Shown: piece by piece, positions 20,619-28,912 of the stretch
Numbering within the stretch: the first letter of the stretch is position 1
Layout of the letters: each line of letters starts with the position of its first letter
NCBI GenBank assembly: GCA_011049715.1
Contig: DRHF01000214.1
Span: forward strand, 1 to 47,669
Reading direction: 5' to 3'
DNA length: 47,669 bases
Source of the DNA: Desulfobacterales bacterium
GTDB lineage: Bacteria; Desulfobacterota; Desulfobacteria; Desulfobacterales; UBA2156
Notes under the pieces: generated by a model
Database searches by the model: none
Told to the model about the DNA's origin: nothing
The model's input: only the letters and a program-made list of their open reading frames with translations
Made by a program: the position numbers and the translations under genes

Positions 20619-21212
20619 CTATTTTTGTCCTACAAGGTTCATGACGCAAAGCAAGAGTCCAAGGGCGACAAAGGCCCCCGGCGCCTCAATCATGAAGGTA
20701 AACGGCTGAAAAGAGGGTCCGAATACGGATGTGCCCAAAAAAGTGCCGCTTCCCAGCACCTCCCGAACTGCGCCGAGAACGCCCAGGGATAGGGTAAATC
20801 CAACACCCATCCCCAACCCATCTGCAAATGAGGCGATCAATCCGTTTTTGGCTGCAAACGCCTCGGCACGGCCGAGAATAATACAGTTGACGACAATGAG
20901 CGGTGTAAATATGCCAAGTGCCTCATAGAGCGGATAACTGTAGGCCTGCATCAGAAGTTCGGCAATGGTAACGAATGTTGCAATGATGATAATAAAGCAT
21001 GCAATTCTTATCTTCGGGGGTATGAGGTTTCGCATGACTGAAACAAGAGAATTGGAGGAGACCAGAACAAACAGTGTGGCAATCCCCATCCCGAGCCCGT
21101 TTTCTACCGTCTTGGTCACCGCGAGCGTGGGGCAGAGACCGAGGACCAGTCGAAACGGTGGTACTTCAGCCCACAGACCTTTGATAAATTCCTGTGAGAT
21201 AGACTTAGCCAT
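20619..21212 (-). CDS. rnfE: Rnf complex subunit E (membrane)
   Basis: A six-helix membrane subunit homologous to NqrD. FIKGLWAEVPPFRLVLGLCP holds the conserved Cys that pairs with that of RnfA. VNCIILGRAEAFA is the second family signature. At 197 residues it is slightly short against some homologues but complete. It starts 8 bases inside the end of rnfG and has TAGGAG upstream, so translation is probably coupled. Confidence 0.95.
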   Translation of the reverse strand: MAKSISQEFIKGLWAEVPPFRLVLGLCPTLAVTKTVENGLGMGIATLFVLVSSNSLVSVMRNLIPPKIRIACFIIIIATFVTIAELLMQAYSYPLYEALGIFTPLIVVNCIILGRAEAFAAKNGLIASFADGLGMGVGFTLSLGVLGAVREVLGSGTFLGTSVFGPSFQPFTFMIEAPGAFVALGLLLCVMNLVGQK

Positions 21213-21828
21213 CTTTTTCTCCTACTTGAGTTCCGCTAGTTTTAAAACTTTTTAAGCTTTCGATAATCTGTAGTTTTAAACGTTTATACATTTTGCCGGC
21301 GTCGGTTGCCGCGGCACTGACAGCGCGGGAGGTAAGAGTGGCGCCGCTCATTGCATCAATCTTTCCGCCATCTGCTTTGACTTTAAATTCCTGGTCGACA
21401 GGTAATCCCTTGAATTGGGAGACAAAGGTGGGATCGGTTTTTGCCAGAGAACCCACCCCCGGTGTTTCGGTGTGGGTGGTGACACCCACGCCGACAATCT
21501 TATCATCTTTTATGTTAACACCCACCATCAGGCCGACTTTACCCTGATACCCTGTTCCAAACGTTTCAAAGGCAACGAAATCCGCCTCTCCGTCAAATAC
21601 GCCGATAAAAAAACTCTTTTCCATGTCGCCGTCTTTGATTTTAAACCGGTCGACAATCGGATCGTTTGATGACCCTTTGAGGATTTCGCGAACTGCAGGG
21701 CCTTTTACAAATTTGAGTTGCTGATATTCGATCTTGTCCTTGGTTTTGGTGTAGAGCGCCGCCAGCAGCGTGCCTGAAAAGGTGCTCAAAATTGTGAGGA
21801 TGATGATCATTTTTATCATTTCGCGCAT
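21205..21828 (-). CDS. rnfG: Rnf complex subunit G (covalent FMN, periplasmic)
   Basis: One N-terminal membrane helix (about residues 5-26) anchors a periplasmic FMN-binding domain. SGAT at 161-164 is the flavinylation motif, where FMN is attached to the Thr by ApbE; no apbE lies in the window. THTETPGVGS is conserved in the family. It is 207 residues. It starts directly after the rnfD stop, with GGAAGGG as ribosome site inside rnfD. Confidence 0.94.
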   Translation of the reverse strand: MREMIKMIIILTILSTFSGTLLAALYTKTKDKIEYQQLKFVKGPAVREILKGSSNDPIVDRFKIKDGDMEKSFFIGVFDGEADFVAFETFGTGYQGKVGLMVGVNIKDDKIVGVGVTTHTETPGVGSLAKTDPTFVSQFKGLPVDQEFKVKADGGKIDAMSGATLTSRAVSAAATDAGKMYKRLKLQIIESLKSFKTSGTQVGEKDG

Positions 21829-21829
21829 G

Positions 21830-22789
21830 TTAAACGACCCTTCCCAATGCTTCGGGTCTGATCTTGTCCAAAAGTGGGTTTAAGATATTTATGATCAGGA
21901 TGGCAAAAACCACACCATCAATATAAACACCGATATTTCTGATGAGTACGGTGAGAATGCCACCAGTGGCCCCATAAAGGAGCATGGGAATAAAATTTAC
22001 CGGGGAAGATGAATCCTCGGTGGCCAGAAAAAAAGCCCCGATCAATGTATAACCGGTGAATAGATGAAAAAAGGGCCCGGCAAAAAGTGTTGCATCCGAT
22101 AAATTGAATACCAGAGCGCTGATCAGCACACCCCCAAGAAAGGAGATTGAAATTTCCCATCGGATAATCCGCTTCGCCATCAGGTAGATACCGCCGGCAA
22201 TCAACCCAAGGCCGAAAGTAGCACCCGTCCCCCCGGTTTGTTTACCGATCAGCAGATCTCCGGCGCGAAAGGATTCAATAGCAGCAACACCGAAGTGTTT
22301 TAAGGCGCCAAGAGGATAAACCGCGATAAAGTCAAAATCGTAGTTGACCAAACTTTCATCAAAATCAAGGAAATCTTTCCAGGACAGCATGAGGATGGCA
22401 AGGGCAATCAGCGTTGGATGAAATGGATTCCCTCCGATGCCGCCATAGATCTGCTTGCCGACAACGATGGCGATAAATGTGCCGGTGATAACCAGCCACC
22501 AGGGTGAAACGGGTGGTAAAAGCATCCCGAGCAAAAGCCCTATCAGTGCCGCATTGCCATCTACAATCGAAATCTTGCTTTTGGTGATGCGGTTCATCAA
22601 AAGCTCCCAAAGGATCGCTGTGGATACGGAAAGTGACAGGACGCCCACAGCAGACATACCGTATTGGAACAGACCAAAAACAACCGCAGGCAACGCAGCT
22701 AGTATTATATTGTAATTGCGCAGGGAAATGCTGCTGCCGTTATGTAAGAACGGGGCGTGCGAAACAACGAATTTTTTCTGTTCAAGCAT
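21830..22789 (-). CDS. rnfD: Rnf complex subunit D (membrane, covalent FMN)
   Basis: A membrane subunit homologous to NqrB. The start at 22789 (MLEQKKFVVSHAPFLH) is chosen because AGAGG lies upstream and it fits the family; it overlaps rnfC by 8 bases. The flavinylation motif TGAT is at 188-191 within TGGTGATFGLG. GGNPFHPTL and the hydrophobic helices are typical. It is 319 residues, standard. Confidence 0.94.
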   Translation of the reverse strand: MLEQKKFVVSHAPFLHNGSSISLRNYNIILAALPAVVFGLFQYGMSAVGVLSLSVSTAILWELLMNRITKSKISIVDGNAALIGLLLGMLLPPVSPWWLVITGTFIAIVVGKQIYGGIGGNPFHPTLIALAILMLSWKDFLDFDESLVNYDFDFIAVYPLGALKHFGVAAIESFRAGDLLIGKQTGGTGATFGLGLIAGGIYLMAKRIIRWEISISFLGGVLISALVFNLSDATLFAGPFFHLFTGYTLIGAFFLATEDSSSPVNFIPMLLYGATGGILTVLIRNIGVYIDGVVFAILIINILNPLLDKIRPEALGRVV

Positions 22790-24077
22790 GATTTGCCTCT
22801 GCTGTATCCTGCCGGGAGAGCTCAAATTTTGCCAATCGTATGTGTTGAAAAATCGGTATTTTTGATACACAGACAAAGCTGCACAGGCCGCATTCAATGC
22901 AGGAATACAAATCGTACAGATCTGCGGATTCTTCGTAATGACCGGCTTCGGTATATCGAACGAGCATATTTACCTGAATTTTTGCAGGACAAATTCTGAC
23001 ACATTCTCCACAATTGATACAGGGGTCATCTGAGAAATACGGCAGGTTGTTTTTGTCCTGAACCATAATGGCATCGGTATCCGGCAGCACCGTGTGGTCT
23101 TCGGAATAGATCGCAGCACCCCGCATCGGCCCACCCAGAACGATTCGGTCTTTATCGTTTAAAATAATATTGGATGCCTCAAAAATGTCACGAAGCGGGG
23201 TCCCGATTCTGACTGATAAAAGGGTTGTACCCCCGTCCTTTCCGATCAGGGTCAGCCGCTTTGAAACAGGTATCCGGCCCTCTTCAAAAGCAATTCCGAT
23301 ACTTGCGGCAGCCTCGGCGCTGAAAAAGGATACCCCTAAATCTTCCACGCTTTTTCCAACAGGGACAACCTGTCCCAGTAGATTCTGTATCATCATTTGG
23401 GGAAGTGTGGCGGGATATCGGATAGGAACAGCTTTAACCAGTGCATCTACACCCGTATATCCATGTATGACATCCTGTGGAACGGCCAGAATGATATTAT
23501 CAACCCCGGTGATGGCCTTTAGTATATGAATTCCTTTTTTTATGGCATTAAATTGGGTGGTTACCCCATACCGATTGGTGGAAATAAAGATATCGCTGTC
23601 AACTCCGCAGACAACGATGGTTTGAATCGATTTTTCAGGCCCGAAAGAAGCGTGAAGCGGCGGCTTCCCCGGTGCGCAAGAAAGGAAATCCCTGGCCGTA
23701 TCGAGGGTAGGGTTCAGGGCAAATTTTTCGAATTGTTCATCAAATACCTCCGCCTCCTCGGCACGAATGGAGATGGCGATGTACGACTTGCCGAAATCGC
23801 CTGTGTGAGTTGAGATCGATGACACAGTCCCTGTAACGGTTGATACAACGTATTGACCACTGTCTTCGGAAAGAGATATTTTTTGCCCTGTTTTGACCGT
23901 TTCCCCTTTTTCACATGTCAGTAAACCCTTATAAATGGCAGGTTCCGGTGTTGTAACCTCTAGGTACAGGGTAACCTCTCCGGGTGTTGAAACCGATCGA
24001 TGTTCCGGCAGAACCGCCTCAACTCTATCGTATCCAAAGCGGGGTTTTCTCAAAGCTGTGATTCGTTTTGTTATCAT
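22782..24077 (-). CDS. rnfC: Rnf complex subunit C, variant lacking the NADH/FMN motif
   Basis: This peripheral cytoplasmic subunit of 431 residues has the RnfC layout: an N-terminal barrel-like domain, SLBB-like part, GGPMRGAAIY, then two C-terminal clusters CINCGECVRICP (from 353) and CIECGLCSFVC (from 393). Where normal RnfC has a glycine-rich GxGGxxFPT loop and NGAECEP for NADH/FMN, this protein reads CAPGKPPLHASFG and VVCGVDSDI (about 134-163). It may not bind NADH. It follows the cytochrome gene by 21 bases and is the first Rnf subunit gene in the operon. Confidence 0.93.
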   Translation of the reverse strand: MITKRITALRKPRFGYDRVEAVLPEHRSVSTPGEVTLYLEVTTPEPAIYKGLLTCEKGETVKTGQKISLSEDSGQYVVSTVTGTVSSISTHTGDFGKSYIAISIRAEEAEVFDEQFEKFALNPTLDTARDFLSCAPGKPPLHASFGPEKSIQTIVVCGVDSDIFISTNRYGVTTQFNAIKKGIHILKAITGVDNIILAVPQDVIHGYTGVDALVKAVPIRYPATLPQMMIQNLLGQVVPVGKSVEDLGVSFFSAEAAASIGIAFEEGRIPVSKRLTLIGKDGGTTLLSVRIGTPLRDIFEASNIILNDKDRIVLGGPMRGAAIYSEDHTVLPDTDAIMVQDKNNLPYFSDDPCINCGECVRICPAKIQVNMLVRYTEAGHYEESADLYDLYSCIECGLCSFVCVSKIPIFQHIRLAKFELSRQDTAEANHA

Positions 24078-24098
24078 CGTTCAACCTATCTCTCTGTC

Positions 24099-24491
24099 TC
24101 ACATCACATGACATAGTTCACATTGTTCTTCTAATGGATTTACTTCAAATTCCTGATGACATCCGATGCATTGTAAATGGAATGCATCGAATCGATTGAG
24201 CATGTCTTCATCTTCGCTTTTGGGCTCATGGCACCCCCCCTCCCCGCACAGCTCGGGTTCTGTTTCATCCTCAGCGTCGGTATGATGGCAATCGAGGCAG
24301 GAGAGGCCATATCCTTGGACAGATGTATGTGTTTTGTGGTCAAATAAAACTTTTCCAGCAACGTTTTTTAACATTATTCTTGGCGGCTGTTCGGGTGTCT
24401 TTGCGGGGAAGGCGGCGTAACTTAAAATCCCTACAACCAACAAAACAATCGCCAGGGCATAAGTCCGTTGCAATTCCTTTTTCGCGGTCAT
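24099..24491 (-). CDS. Membrane-anchored tetraheme cytochrome c, first gene of the rnf operon
   Basis: A 130-residue protein with an uncleaved or signal-like N-terminal helix (about residues 11-30). It has four heme motifs: CLDCH, the CX4CH form CGEGGCH, CIGCH and CELCH. Extra histidines (DHKTHTS, AFHLQC) can be axial ligands. The set resembles cytochrome c3/c7 types. Its place upstream of rnfC on the same strand links it to Rnf, as with the multiheme cytochrome next to Rnf in Methanosarcina acetivorans. It probably moves electrons on the outer face of the membrane between Rnf (RnfG) and periplasmic or quinone partners; this is inferred. Confidence 0.88.
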   Translation of the reverse strand: MTAKKELQRTYALAIVLLVVGILSYAAFPAKTPEQPPRIMLKNVAGKVLFDHKTHTSVQGYGLSCLDCHHTDAEDETEPELCGEGGCHEPKSEDEDMLNRFDAFHLQCIGCHQEFEVNPLEEQCELCHVM

Positions 24492-24693
24492 CTATTTAAA
24501 ATTCCTTTCAGGCTTTTGATGCTGGAACTCATCTGCTATCGAAAAACGAATCGTTCTGACTATCACAATGAAATAAAGCTTTCAAGACTTTTTCTGGTCA
24601 TTTTTTAAAGAGATTTGATATGAAAGAGATAAAGATTTGAGTCGATGCCCATTGGTTGATAATGTGTTCTTTTAGTTCAAAAGGCTCCAATTC

Positions 24694-24722
24694 TTGACAG
24701 ATCGTTAATATAGGAATAATTT
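24694..24722 (+). promoter_or_regulatory. Candidate promoter for rsmA in the divergent gap
   Basis: TTGACA at 24694-24699 is a consensus -35 box; TAATTT 17 bases later (24717-24722) is a weak -10, only nine bases before the ATG. The 239-base gap is AT-rich and must also hold the rnf operon promoter on the other strand, for which I see only a weak TTGAAA-like candidate. Confidence 0.3.
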
Positions 24723-24730
24723 TTGTCGAT

Positions 24731-25591
24731 ATGGCATCTCCCCGGATACTCCTAAATGCTCATGATATACGTGCGGACAAGCAATCGGGCCAGCATTTTC
24801 TATCAGATCGATCTGTGGCAGAGATGATTGTTCTTCGCTCACAAGCCTCGGCAAAAGATGTTGTCCTTGAAATCGGAGCCGGCCTCGGTGCCCTTACGAT
24901 TCCGGCCGGCCGGGTTGTGAAAAAATTATATGCGGTTGAAAAAGATCCCCGTATCATGGCTGTCCTGGAAAAGGAGGTTTTTTCAAACCGCCTTTCAAAT
25001 ATTGTTTTAATCAGGGAAAACATCCTTCAGGTTGATATAAAGGCGCTCGGGAAGGGGGTCAATCATGGCTTAGTCGTTTTGGGAAACCTTCCGTACAACA
25101 TCTCTTCCCAGATTCTTGTAAAACTTATCAATTCAAGGGAAGTGATCAGCCGCGCCATTTTGATGTTTCAGAAGGAGGTGGCCAACAGAATTACCGCTCC
25201 ACCAGGCGGAAGGGAGTATGGCCGGTTGTCGGTGATGCTTCAATACTGTGCAAACATAAAAACCCTTTTAGCGGTTAGGCCTACCTGTTTTTTCCCCAAG
25301 CCCGGGGTCGAATCCATGGTTCTCGGAATCGATTTTGAAACCCCTATGAAAAATGCGGGTGCAGATGACGCCTTCCTTTTCCGGGTCATCAAGGCGGCAT
25401 TTGGGAAAAGGCGAAAAACATTGAAAAATGCGCTGGCAGGTAGCGAATTTCACCTCGATGGATCAACAGCCTTTCAGGCACTTGACCGTGCGGGAATCGA
25501 TCCGGCAAGACGTGCTGAGACACTCAGCGTCTCTGATTTTGTAAGGCTCAGTGACTGCCTGAAGAATATTGTGGGCCAAATGGGGGCCTGA
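24731..25591 (+). CDS. rsmA: 16S rRNA adenine dimethyltransferase
   Basis: Also called KsgA, it dimethylates two adenines near the 3' end of 16S rRNA using SAM. Visible are KQSGQHFLSD, the SAM loop GAGLGALT, the acidic VEKD that binds ribose, and the catalytic motif NLPYNISSQIL. A C-terminal helical domain contains FGKRRKTLKNAL. It is 286 residues. It stands alone, divergent from the rnf operon and convergent with rarA. Confidence 0.95.
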   Translation: MASPRILLNAHDIRADKQSGQHFLSDRSVAEMIVLRSQASAKDVVLEIGAGLGALTIPAGRVVKKLYAVEKDPRIMAVLEKEVFSNRLSNIVLIRENILQVDIKALGKGVNHGLVVLGNLPYNISSQILVKLINSREVISRAILMFQKEVANRITAPPGGREYGRLSVMLQYCANIKTLLAVRPTCFFPKPGVESMVLGIDFETPMKNAGADDAFLFRVIKAAFGKRRKTLKNALAGSEFHLDGSTAFQALDRAGIDPARRAETLSVSDFVRLSDCLKNIVGQMGA

Positions 25592-25636
25592 AATGGCAAA
25601 ATATCGCTCAAAACGGATTTTGAAATAGCGTGTACA

Positions 25637-27019
25637 TTAACCATCAACATCATGCTGATCCCTCGGTTTTGACGGCTGAGACTTTTTTATTTTTCGCCAC
25701 TTTTCAAGCCGTTGTTTTACGATCTTTTCAAAACCCCTTTCAGTTGGGAAATAGTACTGTCGGCCCCTAAGTGTCTCCGGCAGATATTCCTGTGAAACAT
25801 AGGCATCCGGATAATCATGGGGATATTTGTACGCTTTTCCATAATCAAGCGCTTTCATCAGGTTTGTGGGGGCATTCCGAATGTGAAGCGGGACCGGGAG
25901 AGTGCCTGACTTTTCGATGACACCCTGTACCTTTTTATAAGCGGTGTAAATGCGGTTGCTTTTAGGTGCGATTGCAAGGTAAACCGCTGCCTGGGCAAGC
26001 GCCAGTTCACCCTCCGGCGGTCCGATAAATTTGAATGCCTCCATCGCATTCATCGCCACTCCCAGCGCCTGGGGGTCTGCGTTTCCCACATCTTCTGAAG
26101 CACACCGGACCATCCGCCGGGCCACATACAAAGGATCCTCTCCCGCGGTCAGCATTCGAGCCAGCCAGTATAGAGATGCGTCAGGATCATTTCCGCGCAG
26201 GCTTTTGTGGAAAGCAGAAATCAGATTGTAGTGTTCTTCACCTGATTTGTCGTAGATCAACGCTTTCTGCTGCAAAGCCTGTTCAATATCCTTCATCCGG
26301 ATTATTAGGTTATTTTTTTTCTTCGAGAGATCTTTGTCAGAAAGGATCAGAGAAGCCGCCAATTCAAGCCCGTTTAAAGCAACGCGGGCATCACCATCTG
26401 AAATTCGGGTCAAGTGGGAAAGGGCGCCGGGATCCAATGTCAACCCGAGACTCCCCAGGCCTTTTTCTTTGTCCTTTAACGTCCGTTTCAGTATAAGTGA
26501 TATATCCAGGGGCGAAAGGGCTTTCAGGGTGATCACCCGGCACCTGGACAAAAGGGGAGGAATCACCTCAAACGAAGGGTTTTCGGTGGTGGCCCCTATC
26601 AGGGTGATCAAACCGCTTTCTACATGATGCAAAAATGCATCCTGCTGGGCCTTGTTAAACCGATGGATCTCATCGACAAAGAGAATCGTCCGTTTTTGAT
26701 GAAGCTTCTGCTGGTTTTTTGCTTCTTCAATAACCGAACGGATTTCCTTGACACCGGAAAGGACAGCGGAGAAATGGACGAAATAGCTATTGGTTTCATT
26801 GGCAATGATTCTGGCGAGAGTTGTTTTTCCACATCCGGGCGGACCCCAGAGAATCATGGAAAAAATTCGGTCTTTTCCGATCGCTCTAGAAAGCAAACCT
26901 TCCCGGCTCACCGTATGTTTTTGGCCGACAAACTCGTCCAGGCTCCCCGGGCGCATCTTCTCTGCCAGGGGTCTGGATGCTTTCGCGGCTTTTTGGGCCT
27001 GATATTCAAAAAGATCCAT
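25637..27019 (-). CDS. rarA: Replication-associated recombination protein A (MgsA/RarA AAA+ ATPase)
   Basis: A AAA+ ATPase related to clamp loaders that acts at stalled forks. The N-terminal PLAEKMRPGSLDEFVGQ leads to Walker A GPPGCGKTT and Walker B FVDEIHRF. Sensor 1 is GATTENPSFEV, with SRC as the arginine-finger area. The C-terminal tetramerisation part has KSLRGNDPDASLYWLARML. It is 460 residues. It starts 10 bases after der in the same transcription direction, suggesting a gspE-der-rarA run. The last 25 residues are basic and variable. Confidence 0.95.
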   Translation of the reverse strand: MDLFEYQAQKAAKASRPLAEKMRPGSLDEFVGQKHTVSREGLLSRAIGKDRIFSMILWGPPGCGKTTLARIIANETNSYFVHFSAVLSGVKEIRSVIEEAKNQQKLHQKRTILFVDEIHRFNKAQQDAFLHHVESGLITLIGATTENPSFEVIPPLLSRCRVITLKALSPLDISLILKRTLKDKEKGLGSLGLTLDPGALSHLTRISDGDARVALNGLELAASLILSDKDLSKKKNNLIIRMKDIEQALQQKALIYDKSGEEHYNLISAFHKSLRGNDPDASLYWLARMLTAGEDPLYVARRMVRCASEDVGNADPQALGVAMNAMEAFKFIGPPEGELALAQAAVYLAIAPKSNRIYTAYKKVQGVIEKSGTLPVPLHIRNAPTNLMKALDYGKAYKYPHDYPDAYVSQEYLPETLRGRQYYFPTERGFEKIVKQRLEKWRKIKKSQPSKPRDQHDVDG

Positions 27020-27029
27020 TATTTTATTC

Positions 27030-28355
27030 TTATCGTCCTTGTCGTTTACGAAAAATCATCCGTAAGGGGGTTTTATCAAGCCCTGCCTGTTCCCGGATCT
27101 GGTTGATCAGGTATCTTTTGTAAGAAAAGTGAATCCCCTCCGGAAAATTTGAAAAACAGACAAATGTGGGTGGTTTTGAAGACGTTTGGGTGGCATAGTA
27201 GAATTTAATCCGGTTTCCCCTGTGAAGTGATGGCTGGGTTTTTCTGGTAGCCTGTTCGACGATCCTGTTGAGTGTTCCGGTCCCGATGCGGGAAGCAAAC
27301 TGATCGTAGACTTCATCTACGAGATGGAATATTTTTGGTACCCTGAGGCCGGTTTTGGCTGAAATGGTCATTGCCGGAGCAAAATTTATATATTTCGCCT
27401 CCATTTTTAACTGTTCGTAGTATTTTTTAGCAGTGTTGGTCTCTTTTTTAACCAGATCCCATTTATTCAGCAGAAGAATTAGACCACATTTTCGCTCAAA
27501 AGCATATCCGGCAACTTTAATATCCTGCTCTGTGATTCCCTCATTTGCATCGATGATAACCAGAGCCACATCGCATCTTTCAAGGCTTTTTAATGCTTTA
27601 AGGATGGAGAATTTTTCAAGTTTTTTTGAAACACGACCTTTCCGCCGTATCCCGGCGGTATCGATCAAAAGGTAGGGTTTTTTGTTTATTTTACATAAAG
27701 AGTCGATTGAATCACGGGTCGTTCCGGGGGTATCGCTGACCAGAACCCGGGCTTTCCCCAGAATTCGATTGATGAGCGACGATTTTCCACTGTTCGGTTT
27801 CCCCACAACTGCTATTTTTATTATTTCCCCGGCCTTGTCCGAAGATGAAGCTGAAAAGAGTTTGGATAGATCAGCGGTCAGATCATCCAGAAAATCCGGA
27901 ACACCGTAACCGTGTTCAGCAGAGACCGGGTATAGTTTGTCTATGCCGAGACGGTAAAAATCATAGAGGTTGAGTTCCTGTTCCTCCCCGTCTATTTTGT
28001 TCACCGCATAAAAGGTCGGCCGGCCTCCGGAGCGGAGAAGATCGATCATATCTTTGTCATATGGAGACACCCCGGTTTTGCCATCGAGCACCAGAAGGAT
28101 CACATCGGCGTCTTCTATAGCCTGGTCGATTTGAAAACGGATCTGCTGTGCCAAATCGTCCTCATCTTTTTCAATAAATCCGCCGGTATCGACCAGGATG
28201 AACTCAACATCATCCCAGGTGGCATCGGCATACTGGCGGTCTCTGGTTACACCGGGGAGGTTGTCCACCAAAGCGGTTCGCGTGTGGGTGATCCGATTGA
28301 AAAGGGTGGACTTTCCCACATTGGGACGGCCCACAATTGCAATGATCGGTTTCAT
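27030..28355 (-). CDS. der: Ribosome biogenesis GTPase Der (EngA)
   Basis: An essential double GTPase that acts in 50S assembly. The first G domain has [13 protein letters not shown] and NKID; the second has [13 protein letters not shown] and NKWD. A C-terminal KH-like domain ends [12 protein letters not shown]. Two GTPase units in tandem are diagnostic. It is 441 residues. The ribosome site is weak. It stands between a small hypothetical gene and rarA on the same strand. Confidence 0.96.
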   Translation of the reverse strand: MKPIIAIVGRPNVGKSTLFNRITHTRTALVDNLPGVTRDRQYADATWDDVEFILVDTGGFIEKDEDDLAQQIRFQIDQAIEDADVILLVLDGKTGVSPYDKDMIDLLRSGGRPTFYAVNKIDGEEQELNLYDFYRLGIDKLYPVSAEHGYGVPDFLDDLTADLSKLFSASSSDKAGEIIKIAVVGKPNSGKSSLINRILGKARVLVSDTPGTTRDSIDSLCKINKKPYLLIDTAGIRRKGRVSKKLEKFSILKALKSLERCDVALVIIDANEGITEQDIKVAGYAFERKCGLILLLNKWDLVKKETNTAKKYYEQLKMEAKYINFAPAMTISAKTGLRVPKIFHLVDEVYDQFASRIGTGTLNRIVEQATRKTQPSLHRGNRIKFYYATQTSSKPPTFVCFSNFPEGIHFSYKRYLINQIREQAGLDKTPLRMIFRKRQGR

Positions 28356-28470
28356 GGATACAAAGAAAGGGTCCCTAATAAAATAGTTGATGGGCGAGCA
28401 AGAGGTTCCTAACTATTCGTATGTTACGGCGTGGTATTCAACCGTTTTTATGTGGCGAAGCGATATTTTT

Positions 28471-28893
28471 TCAGGGAAATTTGAGCGTAACCTTCTGTTC
28501 ATCCCTTTCGGTCTTTAGTTTAACTCCCAGCTCAAAACTGCTGTCCCGGAGTCCCAATGCCAGCTGGATTTTCCCCTTTTCCCCTTCCAGATGGGTGATC
28601 TCTCTTATTGTTTGAATGACTTTATCTCCCACCCGGGTGCCGGGAGAGGGGAGCTCCGAGTCCCGATATTCAGCGATGACTTTTACCCGGCCGTCCTTTA
28701 TTTTGGTGATGGAGATTTTTTTGGCATTGCTGTTCAAACCATGCAGGGCTGCCAGAGCGATCCATTTTAAGGCCGCTTCCTCCGTATCATCCCCATCGTT
28801 TTCTATTTCAGACATCTCTTTTAATGGGTCTGTGGTTACAAAGCAGTCACAAAGTTCCTGCAGTTTCAGATGTTGGCTCTGTTTGTCTTTCAT
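28471..28893 (-). CDS. Hypothetical protein downstream of gspE
   Basis: A 140-residue soluble protein I do not recognise. It begins with an acidic helical part (residues 1-60, EIENDGDDTEEAALKWIALA) followed by an alternating beta-rich half with GLRDSSFELGVKLKTE. There is no signal peptide, membrane helix or Cys cluster (two Cys near residue 15). The ATG has TGGAG upstream and begins 19 bases after the gspE stop, so the two are probably co-expressed. A role linked to the pilus ATPase is possible but only from position. Confidence 0.6.
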   Translation of the reverse strand: MKDKQSQHLKLQELCDCFVTTDPLKEMSEIENDGDDTEEAALKWIALAALHGLNSNAKKISITKIKDGRVKVIAEYRDSELPSPGTRVGDKVIQTIREITHLEGEKGKIQLALGLRDSSFELGVKLKTERDEQKVTLKFP

Positions 28894-28912
28894 GGTCTTA
28901 ACTCCATTAGGA

